From JAIBJN01 sp963802795 (GTDB lineage: Bacteria; Actinomycetota; Thermoleophilia; Gaiellales; Gaiellaceae), in NCBI GenBank assembly GCA_963802795.1, contig CAWDJV010000005.1:1240001-1304000 (forward strand): a DNA stretch of 64,000 nucleotides, given 5' to 3'. The notes under the pieces are model-generated. The model saw only the letters and a list, made by a program, of their open reading frames with translations. It was not told where the DNA came from and searched no databases. Below, piece after piece: positions 8,886 through 19,434 of this stretch. How positions within the stretch are numbered: position 1 is the first letter of the stretch; each line of letters opens with the position of its first letter. Both the position numbers and the translations under genes were made by a program.

Positions 8886-11092
8886 CTCTCTCCCATTCGT
8901 AGGACGCGGCTGACGCGGACGCGTCCGGCGGCGGCGGCCACCAGGACGATGACGGCGACCGTGACGAGCACGAGCGCCACGATCAGAAGGAGGGGGGCGA
9001 CGACCGCCGGCGAGAACTCGACCGGCGCGCCCGCGGCGAGGGCGCCGAGATCGAGGCCGGGCTCGACGAGGTAGGCCGTGCCCACCCCGATGAGGATCCC
9101 GAGGACGAGCGCGGCCGCCACCGGCGGGGCCAGCTCGAGGACAGCGAGGCGGCGCACGTCGCCCTGCGGGAGGCCGAGGGCCCGCAGGTAGGCGACGTCG
9201 CGGGCGCGGCTCCGCGCGGTCAGCACCGGTGCGAGCACGAGGGCGAGCGCGGCGTACGCGCCCGCGACCACGATCCCGGCCCGGAAGACGGAGAGGGTGT
9301 CGGTGTTCAGGGATGTCAGGTCCGAGCCCGGTGCCCGCTCCTGGGCCTTGGCGATCGTGGCTGCGAGCGCCGCCGTGAACGTGCCGGCAGAGGTGGCCAG
9401 CAGCGCCACGATGAACGGCGCCGCGGCGAGCGAAGGCTGCCGGGCCAGGCGCCTGAGACCGAGCGTCGGAACCAGGTCGCGCCGCGACGCCGAGGCCCAG
9501 GCGAGCCCCTGCATCGGATACGGGTAGATCCGCAGGACGATCAGCCCGACGGCGAGCCCGACGAGGACGGGCACGGCGGCGAGCAGCGGGTCGACGCCCT
9601 CGGTCGCCGAGAGCCCCCGCCGACGGAGCAGATACGCCCCTGCGAGCGAGGCGACGACGACGAGGCCCTCGACGGCGAGCCGGGGCGGGGAGAGGCTCGG
9701 CACCGACGACTCGGCCCTGCCCCTCGTCGCGAGCGCGCGGCGGGCGGGGCCCAGAGCGATCCCGGCGAGGAGCACGGCCACGAGCACGACGACCGTGAGG
9801 ACGAGCAGCGCGGGGCGGAGGCCGGGCGAACGGCCGGCCGCGAGCGTCGCCAGGGCATAGCCGAGGATTCCGGCCGGCAGCGCGACGAGCAGCCCCTCGG
9901 CAGCTTGCGCGGCGAGAGTCTGCGCGAGCGAGCCGCCACGGCTTCGCAGGAGGGCGATCGACTCGGACCGCCGCTCGGCGGCGAGCGCAGCCAGGACGCC
10001 GAGCACCGCCAGCGCGACGGCGAGGAGCGAGATCCCCGCTACCGCGAGCACCGATCCGGCGGCCTCCCGGTCGGCTTCGTACCGCGCGAGGATCCGGCCG
10101 AGCCCTGTCTGGACGCCGAAGCCGAGCCGCTGGCCGAAGGTCGACTCACCGAAGGCGGCGTCGACCTGGCGCAGCCCCGCCGCAAGCTCTGCGACGTCGC
10201 TCGAGGCGACCGCCGCAGGATCCACGTGGTACTCCCACCCGTAGCGGAGCGGCAGGGGGTCGACGCCGGCCACGACGTCGTTGTAGGCGGCGGGCGCCAT
10301 CAGCGCGTAGCCGTAGACGAAGCGCGCCGTTTCCGTGTCGCGGATGGCGGCCCTGCCCAGGCGCGAGTCGCGCAGCCACGCTTCGTCTCCCGCCGGGACG
10401 TCGAGGATGCCGGTGAGGTCGAGCGCGAGATGGCGGCGGTCCGAGACGGCCACCCGGCGCACGAGCGGGTCGTCGGGCGCGGGCAGCACGTAGACCCGGT
10501 CACCGAGCTCGAGGCCGAGCTGTTCGGCGGTCGTCGCGGAGAGCGCGATCTCGAGCCGAGTCGCGACCGGCCTGCCGGGAAACGGAGTCTCCACGGGCTC
10601 GGCCGCTTCGGCGGGGAGGCGGCCGGACGAGGCTCGCACGTGCGCAGCTGCGTCTTCGATGTGGCGGAGCGTCAGGTAGCGCGTCGTCCCCGGCGGTGCC
10701 GCTTCGCCGGGAGGCGTGACGATCGTCGTGCGGACCGTCTCGGCTGACGCCGTCCCCTCGTCGACCACCGCGCGCACCGCCGCCGGCAGCTCGGCCTCGA
10801 ACGACTCTCCGGTCTGCACGACCGTCGCGGTCGGGTCGTCGCCGGGCGCTGCGTCGATGCGGCCCGCACCGACGATCGCGAGGTTTCGCTCGAGGGGGCC
10901 CGCGCGTGCGACCGTCTGCTCCAGGCTGTTCGCAGCCATGCGGTCGAAGAGCTGCGGAGCGAGCGCGAACAGGAACGCCGTCGCCGCCGTGGCAAGGAAA
11001 AGCACCCCTGCGAAGAGAGGATCCGAGCGCAGGCGCCGCGACGCGACGGTGAACGGCGCGACGGCCGCGCGGCGGAGGCCGGCGCCGCTCAC
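8882..11092 (-). CDS. FtsX-like ABC transporter permease (second permease)
   Basis: About 736 aa. It starts at a GTG that overlaps the stop of permease 1 (GTGA) and ends overlapping the first ATPase (ATGA). An N-terminal helix (PLFAGVLFLATAATAFLFALAP) is followed by a ~330-residue extracytoplasmic region (LERNLAIVGAGRIDAAPGDDP onward). Then come the FtsX-type helix sets, including VLAVAGISLLAVALAVLGVLAALAAERRSE, whose cytoplasmic LLRSRGGS is the ATPase contact. A further helix pair near the C-terminus brings RALGLPQGDVRRLAVLE. It is longer than LolC/E, as expected for the large actinobacterial exporters. Confidence 0.85.
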   Translation of the reverse strand: MSGAGLRRAAVAPFTVASRRLRSDPLFAGVLFLATAATAFLFALAPQLFDRMAANSLEQTVARAGPLERNLAIVGAGRIDAAPGDDPTATVVQTGESFEAELPAAVRAVVDEGTASAETVRTTIVTPPGEAAPPGTTRYLTLRHIEDAAAHVRASSGRLPAEAAEPVETPFPGRPVATRLEIALSATTAEQLGLELGDRVYVLPAPDDPLVRRVAVSDRRHLALDLTGILDVPAGDEAWLRDSRLGRAAIRDTETARFVYGYALMAPAAYNDVVAGVDPLPLRYGWEYHVDPAAVASSDVAELAAGLRQVDAAFGESTFGQRLGFGVQTGLGRILARYEADREAAGSVLAVAGISLLAVALAVLGVLAALAAERRSESIALLRSRGGSLAQTLAAQAAEGLLVALPAGILGYALATLAAGRSPGLRPALLVLTVVVLVAVLLAGIALGPARRALATRGRAESSVPSLSPPRLAVEGLVVVASLAGAYLLRRRGLSATEGVDPLLAAVPVLVGLAVGLIVLRIYPYPMQGLAWASASRRDLVPTLGLRRLARQPSLAAAPFIVALLATSAGTFTAALAATIAKAQERAPGSDLTSLNTDTLSVFRAGIVVAGAYAALALVLAPVLTARSRARDVAYLRALGLPQGDVRRLAVLELAPPVAAALVLGILIGVGTAYLVEPGLDLGALAAGAPVEFSPAVVAPLLLIVALVLVTVAVIVLVAAAAGRVRVSRVLRMGER

Positions 11093-14000
11093 GTCCCACC
11101 CCCGGCTCTCAACGCGGAGCCAACCGACAATCGCCGCAGCAGCACCAACTGGACCGCGAGGACGACGAGGACGGCGGCGACGAGGCCGGCGCTCAGGACG
11201 AGCACGGTCTCCCAGGGCAGCTCGACGATCACATCCGGGAACGGGCGCCCGCCCTCGCCGGCCAGCGAGACGAAGGGGAGGACGAGCCGGGCGACCACCG
11301 CGCCCAGCAGCAGGCCGCCGACCAGTGCGAAGGCCGCGGTCAGCCCGCCTTCGAGGGCGAGCCAGCCCGAGAGCTGCCGCTCCGAGAGGCCGAGCGAGCG
11401 CAGCACGGCGAACTCCGTCGTGCGCTCGGCGGTGGAGACCGCGGCGCTGACGGCGAAGCCGACGACGGCGAAGACCGCCGCCGCGACGAAGCCGAGCGAC
11501 AGCGCCCCGCTGATCCCGAGGGCAACCGGATCGCGGGTGAGGCGATCCTCGACGCCGGCGCGATCGACCACTTCGTTGCTCGAGAACGGCGCCGAGCGCA
11601 GCTCCTCGGCGACCGCGCGCTCGCGGCCGGCGGCCGTGTCCACCAGCCACTCGCTGGCCTTGGCCACCTCGCCCGTTCGCAGGTACATCGCGGCCAGGAA
11701 GGTACGGAGATCGACGAGCGCGCCTCCCTGCTCGGGCGGAAGGGTCGGCAGCTCCTGGACCGATGCGGCGATCCGGAGCCGCGGCTGTTCCGGCCCGAGC
11801 GCGACCGTGCCCCCGACCTCCGTGCCCGTCCGGTCGAGGAAGCTGTCGGTGACGAGGGCGGGGATCGTCTCGGGCGCCTCGGTCGGGCCCGGCCTCGCCG
11901 AGAACGTCACCGCCGGCGCCTGGCCAAACCCTCCCGACGCCCCGGTTGCGAAGTCGTACGCCAGCAGCGGGTCCGAGCCCGAGCGGACCGCGAGGACCTC
12001 CGGCGAGGAGACCGCGTCCTGGAGCGCGCTCGGCTCCACGACCCAGCGCGCCTCGTCCGCGGGCGCCGGCGCGCCGTCGCCGGAGATGCCCTCGACGGTG
12101 AACGTCCCGCGGCGCGAGTCGCCGAACGCCGCGGCGGTCCCGAGCTCGATCGCAACCAGCGAGAGCGGGTACGCGGGCCGCCCCGCGCCGCCCGTCCCCT
12201 CGAGCGGCACGACGAGACGGTGCGGCTCTCCGTCCGCCCGGAGCACGCCGGCCTGCAGGCGGTGCAGGAGCCCTGCGCCGTCCTGGAGCACGATCGCGAC
12301 GGTCGGCGCCGTTGCCCGACGCTCGAAGCCGAACACGCTCGAGCCTTCCTCGAGCGGCTCGAGGGCGGCACTGGCCGAGATCTCGAGCGAGCCCGGCTCG
12401 CCCGGAAGCTCGATCGTCGCGAGCTCGGGCCCGCCGTCGAGCGGGGCGGTGGCCTCGGCGAGTGGGCGGTTCCCGACAAGGTCCGGCCGGACGTCGACTA
12501 TCTCCGCCGCCCCGGCGGCGTCGACGGCGAGGAGCGTCGCCGGCTCGCCGCCGGAGACCTCGACCGGCGTCTCCACGACCGGCAGGGTCGCGTCGACGCC
12601 GTCCAGGCCCGCATACGCGCCGGCGAGCTGCACGGCCGGGATCGAGCCTGTGCGCTCGTCGGGCCGGACGCGGATGTCGGCGCCCGCCTCGTACGCCGCC
12701 CGGTCCTCCTGCGAGCGCAGCCACGTGCTCGAGTACGACGACGCGAACAGCCCGATCGCAACCGCGAGCGTGAGGAGCACGGCCGCGCTGGCGTAGCGGG
12801 CGGGCCTGCGTGCCAGCTCCCGTGTCCCCAGCGGCGCGACGGGTCCGCGAGCCGAAGCGGCGGCACGCTCGATCAGGCCGGCGACGGCCGGGACGACCCG
12901 CAGCGAGAGGAGCGCGCCGGCGAGCAGGCCGAGCGCCGGTGCGGCCACGAGAACGGGGTCGATGCCCAGCCGCCCATGAATGGACTCCACGACCGGCCCT
13001 TCGTAACGGCGCAGCTGCCAGTAGGCGATCACCGCCAGGACGACGAGCACGAGGTCGAGCCCCGCCCGCCGGACGATCCCGCTCGGCCGCGGCCTGCCCT
13101 GCTCCTGCACCGTGGTGGTGACGGCGGCCGAGCGCAGCGCCGGGAGCGAGAGCCCGGCGGCGCACAGGATTCCCGCGACGGTGGCGAGGGCGTACGACGT
13201 CGCGCCGACGCGCGGCTCCAGCTCGAGGCCGACGTCCGCGAGCGGCCCGACGTGGTTGAGCGCGCGCAGCGAGATCACCGCCAGCCACGGCGCGGCGAGG
13301 ACGGCGGGAGCCGCCAGGAACGCGCCCTCGGCGAGCGCGAGCAGGCCGACGTCCCGGCGGCCGGCGCCGCGCGAGCGGAAGATCGCGGTCTCGATGCTTC
13401 GGCGCTCGGCCAGCAGACCGGCAAGGAAGAGGAGCGCCGCGCCGGCGAGGACGGCGAGCTGAACGGACGGGACGAGAACGCCCGAGCGCGAGACGAGCAG
13501 CGAGCGCTCGGCGCGCTCCAGCACCCCGGGTAGGCCTGCTTCGATCGTGAAATCCCCGCGGAGCTCGCTGTCGAACGCGCCCAGCCGGCTCTGTAGCCCG
13601 GCGAGGTCGTCGACTCCGATCGCGCCGATGTCGGGCTCGACGCGCCACGTGTACGCGGCGCCGTCCGCGCCCAGCTCGGCAAATGCCTCGCTCGTCACGA
13701 CGAGCGGCCCGAGCGTCGTGAAGCGGACGGTCTCCCGGCCGTCGATCTCGAGCGGGCTTCTCCACCAGAACGGATCGTCGACGTCGTCGACGCGGTAGAC
13801 AGAGGCGATGCGGACGGCGACGCGCTCGTCTTCGTCGAGCGTGGAGGTGACCTCCAGGGTGTCCCCGACCTGAAGCCCGAGCGACTGAGCGGCGCCTTGC
13901 GACAGCGCCGCCTCGACCTCGCTCACCGACGGCACCGGCCGGCCAGGCGCCGTCCACGAGGGTCGCATGCCCCGGCAGGTCGTCGTAGGAGCCGAAGATC

Positions 14001-14365
14001 GTGAGGGCGTCGTCCGGGAGGTCCGGAAGCTCCGGCAGCGAGAAGGTGCCCGAGCGGGCACTGCGATGAATCGTCGCGCCGTCGGGCCCGAAGGCCTGCT
14101 CGACCCTACGGCTCACGCGTGCGTCGGCCTCCTCGTACTCGTCGGCGGGCAGGTTGGACGAGACGGTGACGGTTACGTCTCGAACCGGTGCGTCCTCGAG
14201 CGTGCGCTCGAGCCCGGCGAGCGCGACCGCGTCTGCGTAGACCGGCCCCGACGCGAGGAGTGTGGTCGCCAGGACGATGGTCACGAACGCCGCGGCGACG
14301 ACCACCCGATCGTGGCCGGCGCGCTTCAGGACGACGCGCCAGGTACCGAGCCGGAACAGATTCAC
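11089..14365 (-). pseudogene. FtsX-like ABC transporter permease (first permease), one frame break
   Basis: About 1090 aa once repaired. The first ~140 residues (MNLFRLGTWRVVLKRAGHD, then helix VVVAAAFVTIVLATTLLASG and an extracytoplasmic part ending PGHATLVDGAWPA) lie in one frame. The rest lies in another, from VSEVEAALSQGAAQSLGLQVG to GSALRAGGGT, with the shift near 13940. The second part has two FtsX helix sets; ATPase-contact segments are FRSRGAGRRDVGLLALAEG and VLRSLGLSERQLSGWLALEG. A single shift in otherwise intact sequence points to a consensus error. It is the first gene of the four-gene exporter operon. Substrate unknown; cell-envelope lipids or lipoproteins are the usual cargo. 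Confidence 0.82.
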
Positions 14366-14433
14366 AGCCGGACCCTCCGGCGACGAGTCGTCATCATGAA
14401 CCGAGTTCTAAGACGGCACGCGCCGGGGCCGGG

Positions 14434-14748
14434 TTAGGCATCACCCGCCGCCGGCGATCCCCCGGCTGCGATCGACTCGTACACAGCGCGGTCGCAGGCG
14501 ACCGCGGCTGCAGGCGTCATCGCCCGGGCCCTGCCGGCGAGGCGGTCGCCGGGGCGCAGGACTCCGTCCGCGCCGCTGAGCAGGCCGCTGAGCACGACCG
14601 CGAAGCGGTCGCCGACGTCGAGCTCCTCGCCGGGGCCCAGCTCGTGGCGCTCCATCTCGCGCGCGAGTTTCGTGAGAAGCTCGCCCGGAAGGACGCCGAG
14701 CTCGGCGACCTGCGAGAGCTCGTGGACGGTTGCACCCTGGTGCCTCAC
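14434..14748 (-). CDS. small protein resembling a partial cyclic-nucleotide-binding domain
   Basis: 104 aa, GTG start. An N-terminal helix (LSQVAELGVLPGELLTKLAREM) is followed by GPGEELDVGDRFAVVLSGLL and VLRPGDRLAG, the strand-Gly-Asp pattern of cNMP-binding or cupin beta-rolls. It is much shorter than a whole CRP domain and has no DNA-binding part and no Arg-containing phosphate-binding cassette. It may be a single-domain sensor or a truncated relative. It is divergent from the NUDIX gene and follows no operon partner. Confidence 0.55.
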   Translation of the reverse strand: MRHQGATVHELSQVAELGVLPGELLTKLAREMERHELGPGEELDVGDRFAVVLSGLLSGADGVLRPGDRLAGRARAMTPAAAVACDRAVYESIAAGGSPAAGDA

Positions 14749-14797
14749 TCGGTCTCCGCAACGATCCTACTGCGGGCGGGCGGGTAGGCTCGCTGCC

Positions 14798-15334
14798 ATG
14801 GCGACGGCGGCCGAGCTCGCGGACTGGAGCAGCTGCCCGCGCTGCAGGACGGAGCTGGAGCACGCCGAGCGCTCGGTGTCGTGCCCTTCCTGCGGGCTCG
14901 AGGAGTACGCGAATCCGGCGCCGACCGCGAGCGCCGTCGTGGTCGACGACGACGGCCGTTTCCTGCTCGCCCGCCGCGCCGGCCCTCCGGGAGAGGGCCT
15001 CTGGGACCTCCTCGGCGGCTTCATGGACGAGGGCGAGGAAGCGCTCGAGAGCCTGCGCCGGGAGCTTCGCGAGGAAACGGGGCTCGAGATCGAGGTCGGC
15101 GAGTTCCTCGGCGGCCTCGCGGACCGCTACGGCGACGGCGGGCCCTGGACGATCAACTTCTACTGGAAGGCGCGCTTCGCAGGCGGCGAGCCGTCGCCCG
15201 CCGACGACGTCGCCGAGCTCGCGTGGTTTCGGCCGGATGCGCTCCCCCCGCGGGACGAGTTCGCGTTCGCGAACACGGTCGAGCTCCTCGAGCGGATCGG
15301 CGGAACCTTCCAGGAGCCACGCGGTTCCCGGTAG
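14798..15334 (+). CDS. NUDIX hydrolase with N-terminal zinc ribbon
   Basis: 178 aa when started at the ATG at 14798; the frame is open upstream, but that part has no conserved content. Residues ~10-35 form a CPRC...CPSC zinc ribbon, as in NADH pyrophosphatase NudC and its relatives. The NUDIX box is intact: GGFMDEGEEALESLRRELREETGL fits GX5EX7REUXEEXGU. It hydrolyses nucleoside diphosphates linked to another moiety. It lacks the NudC substrate motif SQPWPFPxS, so NADH specificity is not supported. Cytoplasmic. Confidence 0.88.
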   Translation: MATAAELADWSSCPRCRTELEHAERSVSCPSCGLEEYANPAPTASAVVVDDDGRFLLARRAGPPGEGLWDLLGGFMDEGEEALESLRRELREETGLEIEVGEFLGGLADRYGDGGPWTINFYWKARFAGGEPSPADDVAELAWFRPDALPPRDEFAFANTVELLERIGGTFQEPRGSR

Positions 15335-15364
15335 GCGGTGACGGGCTGATCGAGAAATAGCCCT

Positions 15365-15541
15365 ATGGACCGCGCGTCTTCGCGCCGATACACGGCGCAC
15401 ATGGACGACGCGACGCACCGGATCGAAGACCACCTCCGCGAGGACTGGCTCGACGCCTGGATTGCGGAGGGCCTCGGCGCCGCCGAGGCGTTCCTCCGCA
15501 ACCATGCGGCGTTCGACTCGTTCCTCGAAGACCACGAGTAG
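15365..15541 (+). CDS. small acidic protein, hypothetical
   Basis: 58 aa: MDRASSRRYTAHMDDATHRI, then a helical acidic stretch with DHLREDWLDAWIAEGLGAAEAFLRNH. A second ATG at codon 13 could be the true start. Composition (Asp/Glu/Trp/His in amphipathic helices) looks protein-like and the GC skew by codon position fits coding, but no family was recognised. It lies 30 bp after the NUDIX gene on the same strand. Confidence 0.45.
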   Translation: MDRASSRRYTAHMDDATHRIEDHLREDWLDAWIAEGLGAAEAFLRNHAAFDSFLEDHE

Positions 15542-15727
15542 CGGCCTTCGAGCGGTGGTCGTTAGAACCCCTTTCGAAATGAAGCCGGGTGCCGCCGGGC
15601 CGCCCTGGACGGCGCGATGCTGCGTCCTCGGTCGCGCCCGTATTCACGAATACGAGCGCTCCCTGCGTCCTTGCCTCGCACTCGCCCAGGACACCCCGGC
15701 GGCGACGGATCATTCCGAAATGAGTTC
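15542..15727. other. convergent intergenic region, nothing recognised
   Basis: 186 bp between the 3' ends of the small hypothetical gene and the thioredoxin gene. No convincing ORF, tRNA or T-tailed hairpin is seen. Confidence 0.4.
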
Positions 15728-16048
15728 TTAGGCCTCGACGAGGCCCAGCGACTGTTCGAGCAACCGCTTCGGCTGAGCGCCGATCGCGGCGGCGGCGGGC
15801 TCGCCGCCTTTGAAGAGGACGATCGTCGGGATCGAGAGGATGCCGTAGCGGTGTGCGAGCTCGGGCTCCTCGTCGATGTTCACCTTGACGACGCGGAGCT
15901 CGTCCGAGCGTTCGTCTGCGATCTGGTCGAGCACGGGGGAGACGGCACGGCAGGGGCCACACCACTCCGCCCAGAAGTCGACGATCACCGGGGTCTCGCT
16001 CTGCAGGACCTCGGTGTCGAACTGGGGGGTCGTGATCGGTTGTGTCAT
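15728..16048 (-). CDS. trxA: thioredoxin
   Basis: 106-aa cytoplasmic dithiol reductant with the canonical active site WAEWCGPCRAVSPV and the cis-Pro loop SIPTIVLFKGGE. Length and motifs match housekeeping thioredoxins throughout. It is divergent from ileS, with only 28 bp between the two starts, so the promoters must overlap. It is distinct from the second thioredoxin in the grd operon, whose active site is CQPC. Confidence 0.93.
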   Translation of the reverse strand: MTQPITTPQFDTEVLQSETPVIVDFWAEWCGPCRAVSPVLDQIADERSDELRVVKVNIDEEPELAHRYGILSIPTIVLFKGGEPAAAAIGAQPKRLLEQSLGLVEA

Positions 16049-16076
16049 GACCCTTCAAACGTAGACTGACCGCCAG

Positions 16077-19000
16077 ATGTTCCGGCCGCTGCCACGCGTG
16101 CCCGACCACCCTGCGATCGAGCTCGAGATCCTCGACTGGTGGGAAGAAGACGGCACCTTCGAGAAGCTCCGGGAGAAGAACCGGGGCGGTCCGATCTGGA
16201 GCTTCGTCGACGGGCCGGTGACCGCGAACAGGATGGTGCTCGGGGTCCACACCGCCTGGGGACGCACGCTGAAGGACGTCTTTCAGCGCTACAGGGCTCT
16301 GCGCGGGTTCGACCAGCGCTACCAGAACGGCTTCGACTGCCAGGGGCTCTGGATTGAGGTGGGTGTCGAGCGCGAGCTCGGCCTCAACTCGAAGCGGGAG
16401 ATCGAGGAGTTCGGCCTGGCCGAGTTCGCCGAGGCGTGCCGAGAGGTCGTCGTGCGGTCGTCGCGGGCGTTGACCGAGGCTCGATGCGGCTCGGTCAGTG
16501 GATGGACTGGGGAACGACTACTTCACGTTCAGCGACACGAACATCGAGTACATCTGGCGGTTCCTAGCCCGGGTGTACGCGCAGGGGTGGCTCTACTCGG
16601 GCACCGCTCGACAGAGTGGTGTCCGCGCTGCGGCACCTCGCTCTCGCAGCACGAGCTCACCCGGCGGGGGATTACCAGGAGCGAAGCGACCCGTCGCTTT
16701 ACGTCCGCTTTCCGCTGCTCGACCGGCCCGGCCAGTCGCTCGTCGTCTGGACGACGACGCCGTGGACGTTGCCCGCGAACGTCGCCGCGGCGGTCAAGCC
16801 CGATGCGGAGTACGGGCTGCGTCGAGAGTGGCGAGTGGGTAGCCAGTGCCCGATATCCGGACGCGCGGTTCGGCGCGGCGTACCCTCGGCGCGGAGCTCG
16901 TCGGCCTTCGCTACGAGGTCCGTTCGACGACCTCGGCCGCGGCGCGGAGGTGGACCACCGGGTCATCCCGTGGGACGAGGTCTCGCTCGAGGAGGGGACC
17001 GGGATAGTCCATATCGCGCCGGGCGCCGGCCAGGAGGACTTCGAGCTCGGCCGCCTCCACGAACTCCGGTGCTCTCGCCGGTCGACGAGGCGGGCCGCTT
17101 CTACGACTCTACGGCTGGCTGCACGGCCTATCGACGGGCGAAGCGGCCGACCAGATCGTCGGGCGCCTGGCCGAGCGGGCTAGCTGCTCGAGGCCGGCGC
17201 CTATCTGCACCGCTATCCGCATTGCTGGCGCTGCGACACGCCGCTGATCTTGCGCGTGACCGACGACTGGCTGATCTCGGTCGAGGAGCTTCGCCAGTAG
17301 CTCCTCGACGCGAACGCGACCGTCGAGTGGACCCCGCGTACTTGGGCAAGCGGATGGACGACTGGCTCCGCAACATGGGGGACTGGAACATCTCCCGCCG
17401 GCGCTACTTCGGCCTGCCGCTGCCGTTCTACCCGTGCGAGTGCGGCCATCTGAACGTCGTCGGCTCAAGGGCCGAGCTGGCGAGCGTGCGCCACGGACGG
17501 GCTCGAGCACCTGGAGGAGCTGCGCCGGCCGTGGATCGACGAGGTCCGGATCCGGTGCGAGGCCTGCGGACGGAGGGGGTGCGGCGCATCCCCGAGGTCG
17601 GCGACGTCTGGCTCGACGCCGGGATCGTGCCCTTCTCGACGCTCGGCTGGGAGAACCCCGAGTGGTGTCGAGGGGGCTACGCGACGGGCGCGCGGCGGAA
17701 GGACTGACGGGCGCGGATCTTCCCGACCACGCGTACTGGGAGCGATGGTTCCCGGCGCGACTGGGTCTCGGAGATGCGCGAGCAGATCCGGCTCTGGTTC
17801 TACTCGCAGCTCTTCATGTCGGTCGCGCTCACGGGCCGTGCGCCGTTCCGCAAGGTGCTCGGCTACGAGAAGATGCTCGACGAGAGCGGCCGGGAGATGC
17901 ACAGCTCGTGGGGGAACATGATCGACGCCGAGGATGCGTTCGCGCGCATGGGCGCCGACGTGATGCGCTGGCAGTTCTGCGCGCAGCCGCCCGATCGGAA
18001 CCTCCTCTTCGGCTTCGGGCCGGCAACGAGATCAAGAAGAAGCTTCTCACCCTCTGGAACTCGATCAGCTTCCTCGTCGAGTACGGGAACATCCAGGGTT
18101 TCACGCCGTCGGTCGCCGATCTGGAGACGCCACCCGTGGACGCGGGCTCGCGTCCGCTCGACCGCTGGCTCGTCGAGCGGACGCGCCAGTACGTCGCCGA
18201 GGCGGAGCAGGCGCTCGAAGCCCAGCTCACGTATCGCCTCATCGAGTGCTTCGAGGCGTTCGTGGACGATGTCTCCAGGTGGTACATCCGCCGCTCGCGG
18301 CGGCGCTTCTGGGACGGCGAGGAGGCCGCCCACCGGGTGCTCTGGTACGCACTCGTGCAGGGCGTTCGCGGCATCGCGCCGGTCATGCCGTTCCTCGCCG
18401 AGCACCTCTGGCGGAATCTGGTGGCGGACGCGTGCGAAGGGGCGCCCGAGAGCGTCTTTTTGGCGGGGTGGCCCGAGCCGGGGGCGCCCGACGAGGAGCT
18501 CCTGGAGGAGATCCGCGAGCTGCGGGCGATCGTGGACCTGGGGCACAGGGCCCGCGGCTCCGTCGAGATCAAGCTTCGCCAGCCGCTCAGGTCGCTGGTC
18601 GTCGAGGGCGCGGCGCGGGCTCTCGGCCACGCCGAGGAGATCGCCGAGGAGCTTCGCGTCAAGTCGGTCGCCTTCGAGCCGATCGCCGGCGTCACGCTCC
18701 GCGCGAAGCCCAACCTCAAGCTCCTCGGCCCGAAGCTCGGCGGCGAGCTTCCGCAGGTGCGTGAGGCGCTCGCCGAGGGGAGGTTCGAGCGGCTTGCCGA
18801 CGGGCGCCTGCGGGTGGACGGCCACGAGCTCGAGCCGGACGAGGTCTTCGTCGAGCGCACCGCCCCGGAGGGGTGGGCCCTTGCCGAGGAGGGACCGCTT
18901 TCGGTGGCGCTCGACACGACGCTCGACGACGAGCTCCGGCTCGAGAGCCGCGTCCTCGACCTCGTCCACCGCATCAACTCGATGCGGAAGGAGCAGGGGC

Positions 19001-19134
19001 TCGAGATCACCGACCGCATCGTCCTCACCCTGCCCGACGGGGAAGATCTGGACAGGTTCGAGGAGTGGATCAAGGCCGAGACACTTGCCGTCGAGATCGA
19101 GCCGGGCGCCGAGCTGGCAGTCAGAAAGGCATAG
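16077..19134 (+). pseudogene. ileS: isoleucyl-tRNA synthetase, frame broken many times
   Basis: Class Ia synthetase charging tRNA-Ile. The N-terminal segment is intact (FRPLPRVPDHPAIELEILDWWEEDG, then TLKDVFQRYRALRGFDQRYQNGFDCQGLW). From about 16475 to 17770 the frame changes about ten times and one TAG interrupts EELRQ-LLDANA at 17298. Translated piecewise, the whole editing and catalytic region is still readable (SLVVWTTTPWTLPANVA; GDWNISRRRYFGLPLPF; DVWLDAGIVPFSTLGW). From 17774 onward it is clean again. The HIGH motif is replaced by LGVHTAWGRT and KMSKS by a GREMHSSWGN-type segment, as in a divergent IleRS group. Dense errors in one 1.3-kb patch suggest bad consensus; real decay with a second ileS elsewhere is possible. 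Confidence 0.85.
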
Positions 19135-19310
19135 TCGGCCTGCCTATGTGCAGGTATTTATATTGCATAAGAAGTATGGCTATGGGTTTCAAAGATAGGC
19201 CGGTTGGCCTATTGGAACTCGGGTCGCAGGCCGGTAGCGTGGCCTCACTGGGCGATGCGAACCGTGGCGTGTGTCCCTGGCCATTAAAGCCGCGGTGAGC
19301 AATCTGGAAA
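19135..19310. other. intergenic region with an AT-rich island
   Basis: No ORF recognised. Positions ~19150-19200 are markedly AT-rich for this genome (tatttatattgcataagaag), followed by GC-rich sequence able to pair locally (aggccggttggcct). It could hold the promoter and leader of the downstream histidine kinase gene or a small RNA; no known riboswitch class was matched. Confidence 0.4.
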
Positions 19311-19347
19311 GGCCCGCCGCGCTTACCCCCCGAGCGGCGGGCCTTTT
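19311..19347 (+). terminator. Rho-independent terminator after ileS
   Basis: GGCCCGCCGC (19311-19320) pairs perfectly with GCGGCGGGCC (19334-19343) across a 13-nt loop, followed by TTTT. The upstream GGAAA can also pair with TTTTCC, so it may act in both directions. Confidence 0.8.
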
Positions 19348-19434
19348 CCGTTCCCGGAGCCAGTGCGCCTCGCCTGAGTCCCCGAGGGGCAACGCGCAGG
19401 CGAGGCCCCGCCTAAAATCAGCATCAGACGCCGG

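Noticed and set aside
8882..14365. One 1827-residue protein on the minus strand.
   Set aside because: It joins the N-terminus of permease 1, an out-of-frame Arg/Ala-rich middle and permease 2. Hydrophobic and conserved content of the middle is in another frame that ends at a GTGA overlap at 11089-11092.
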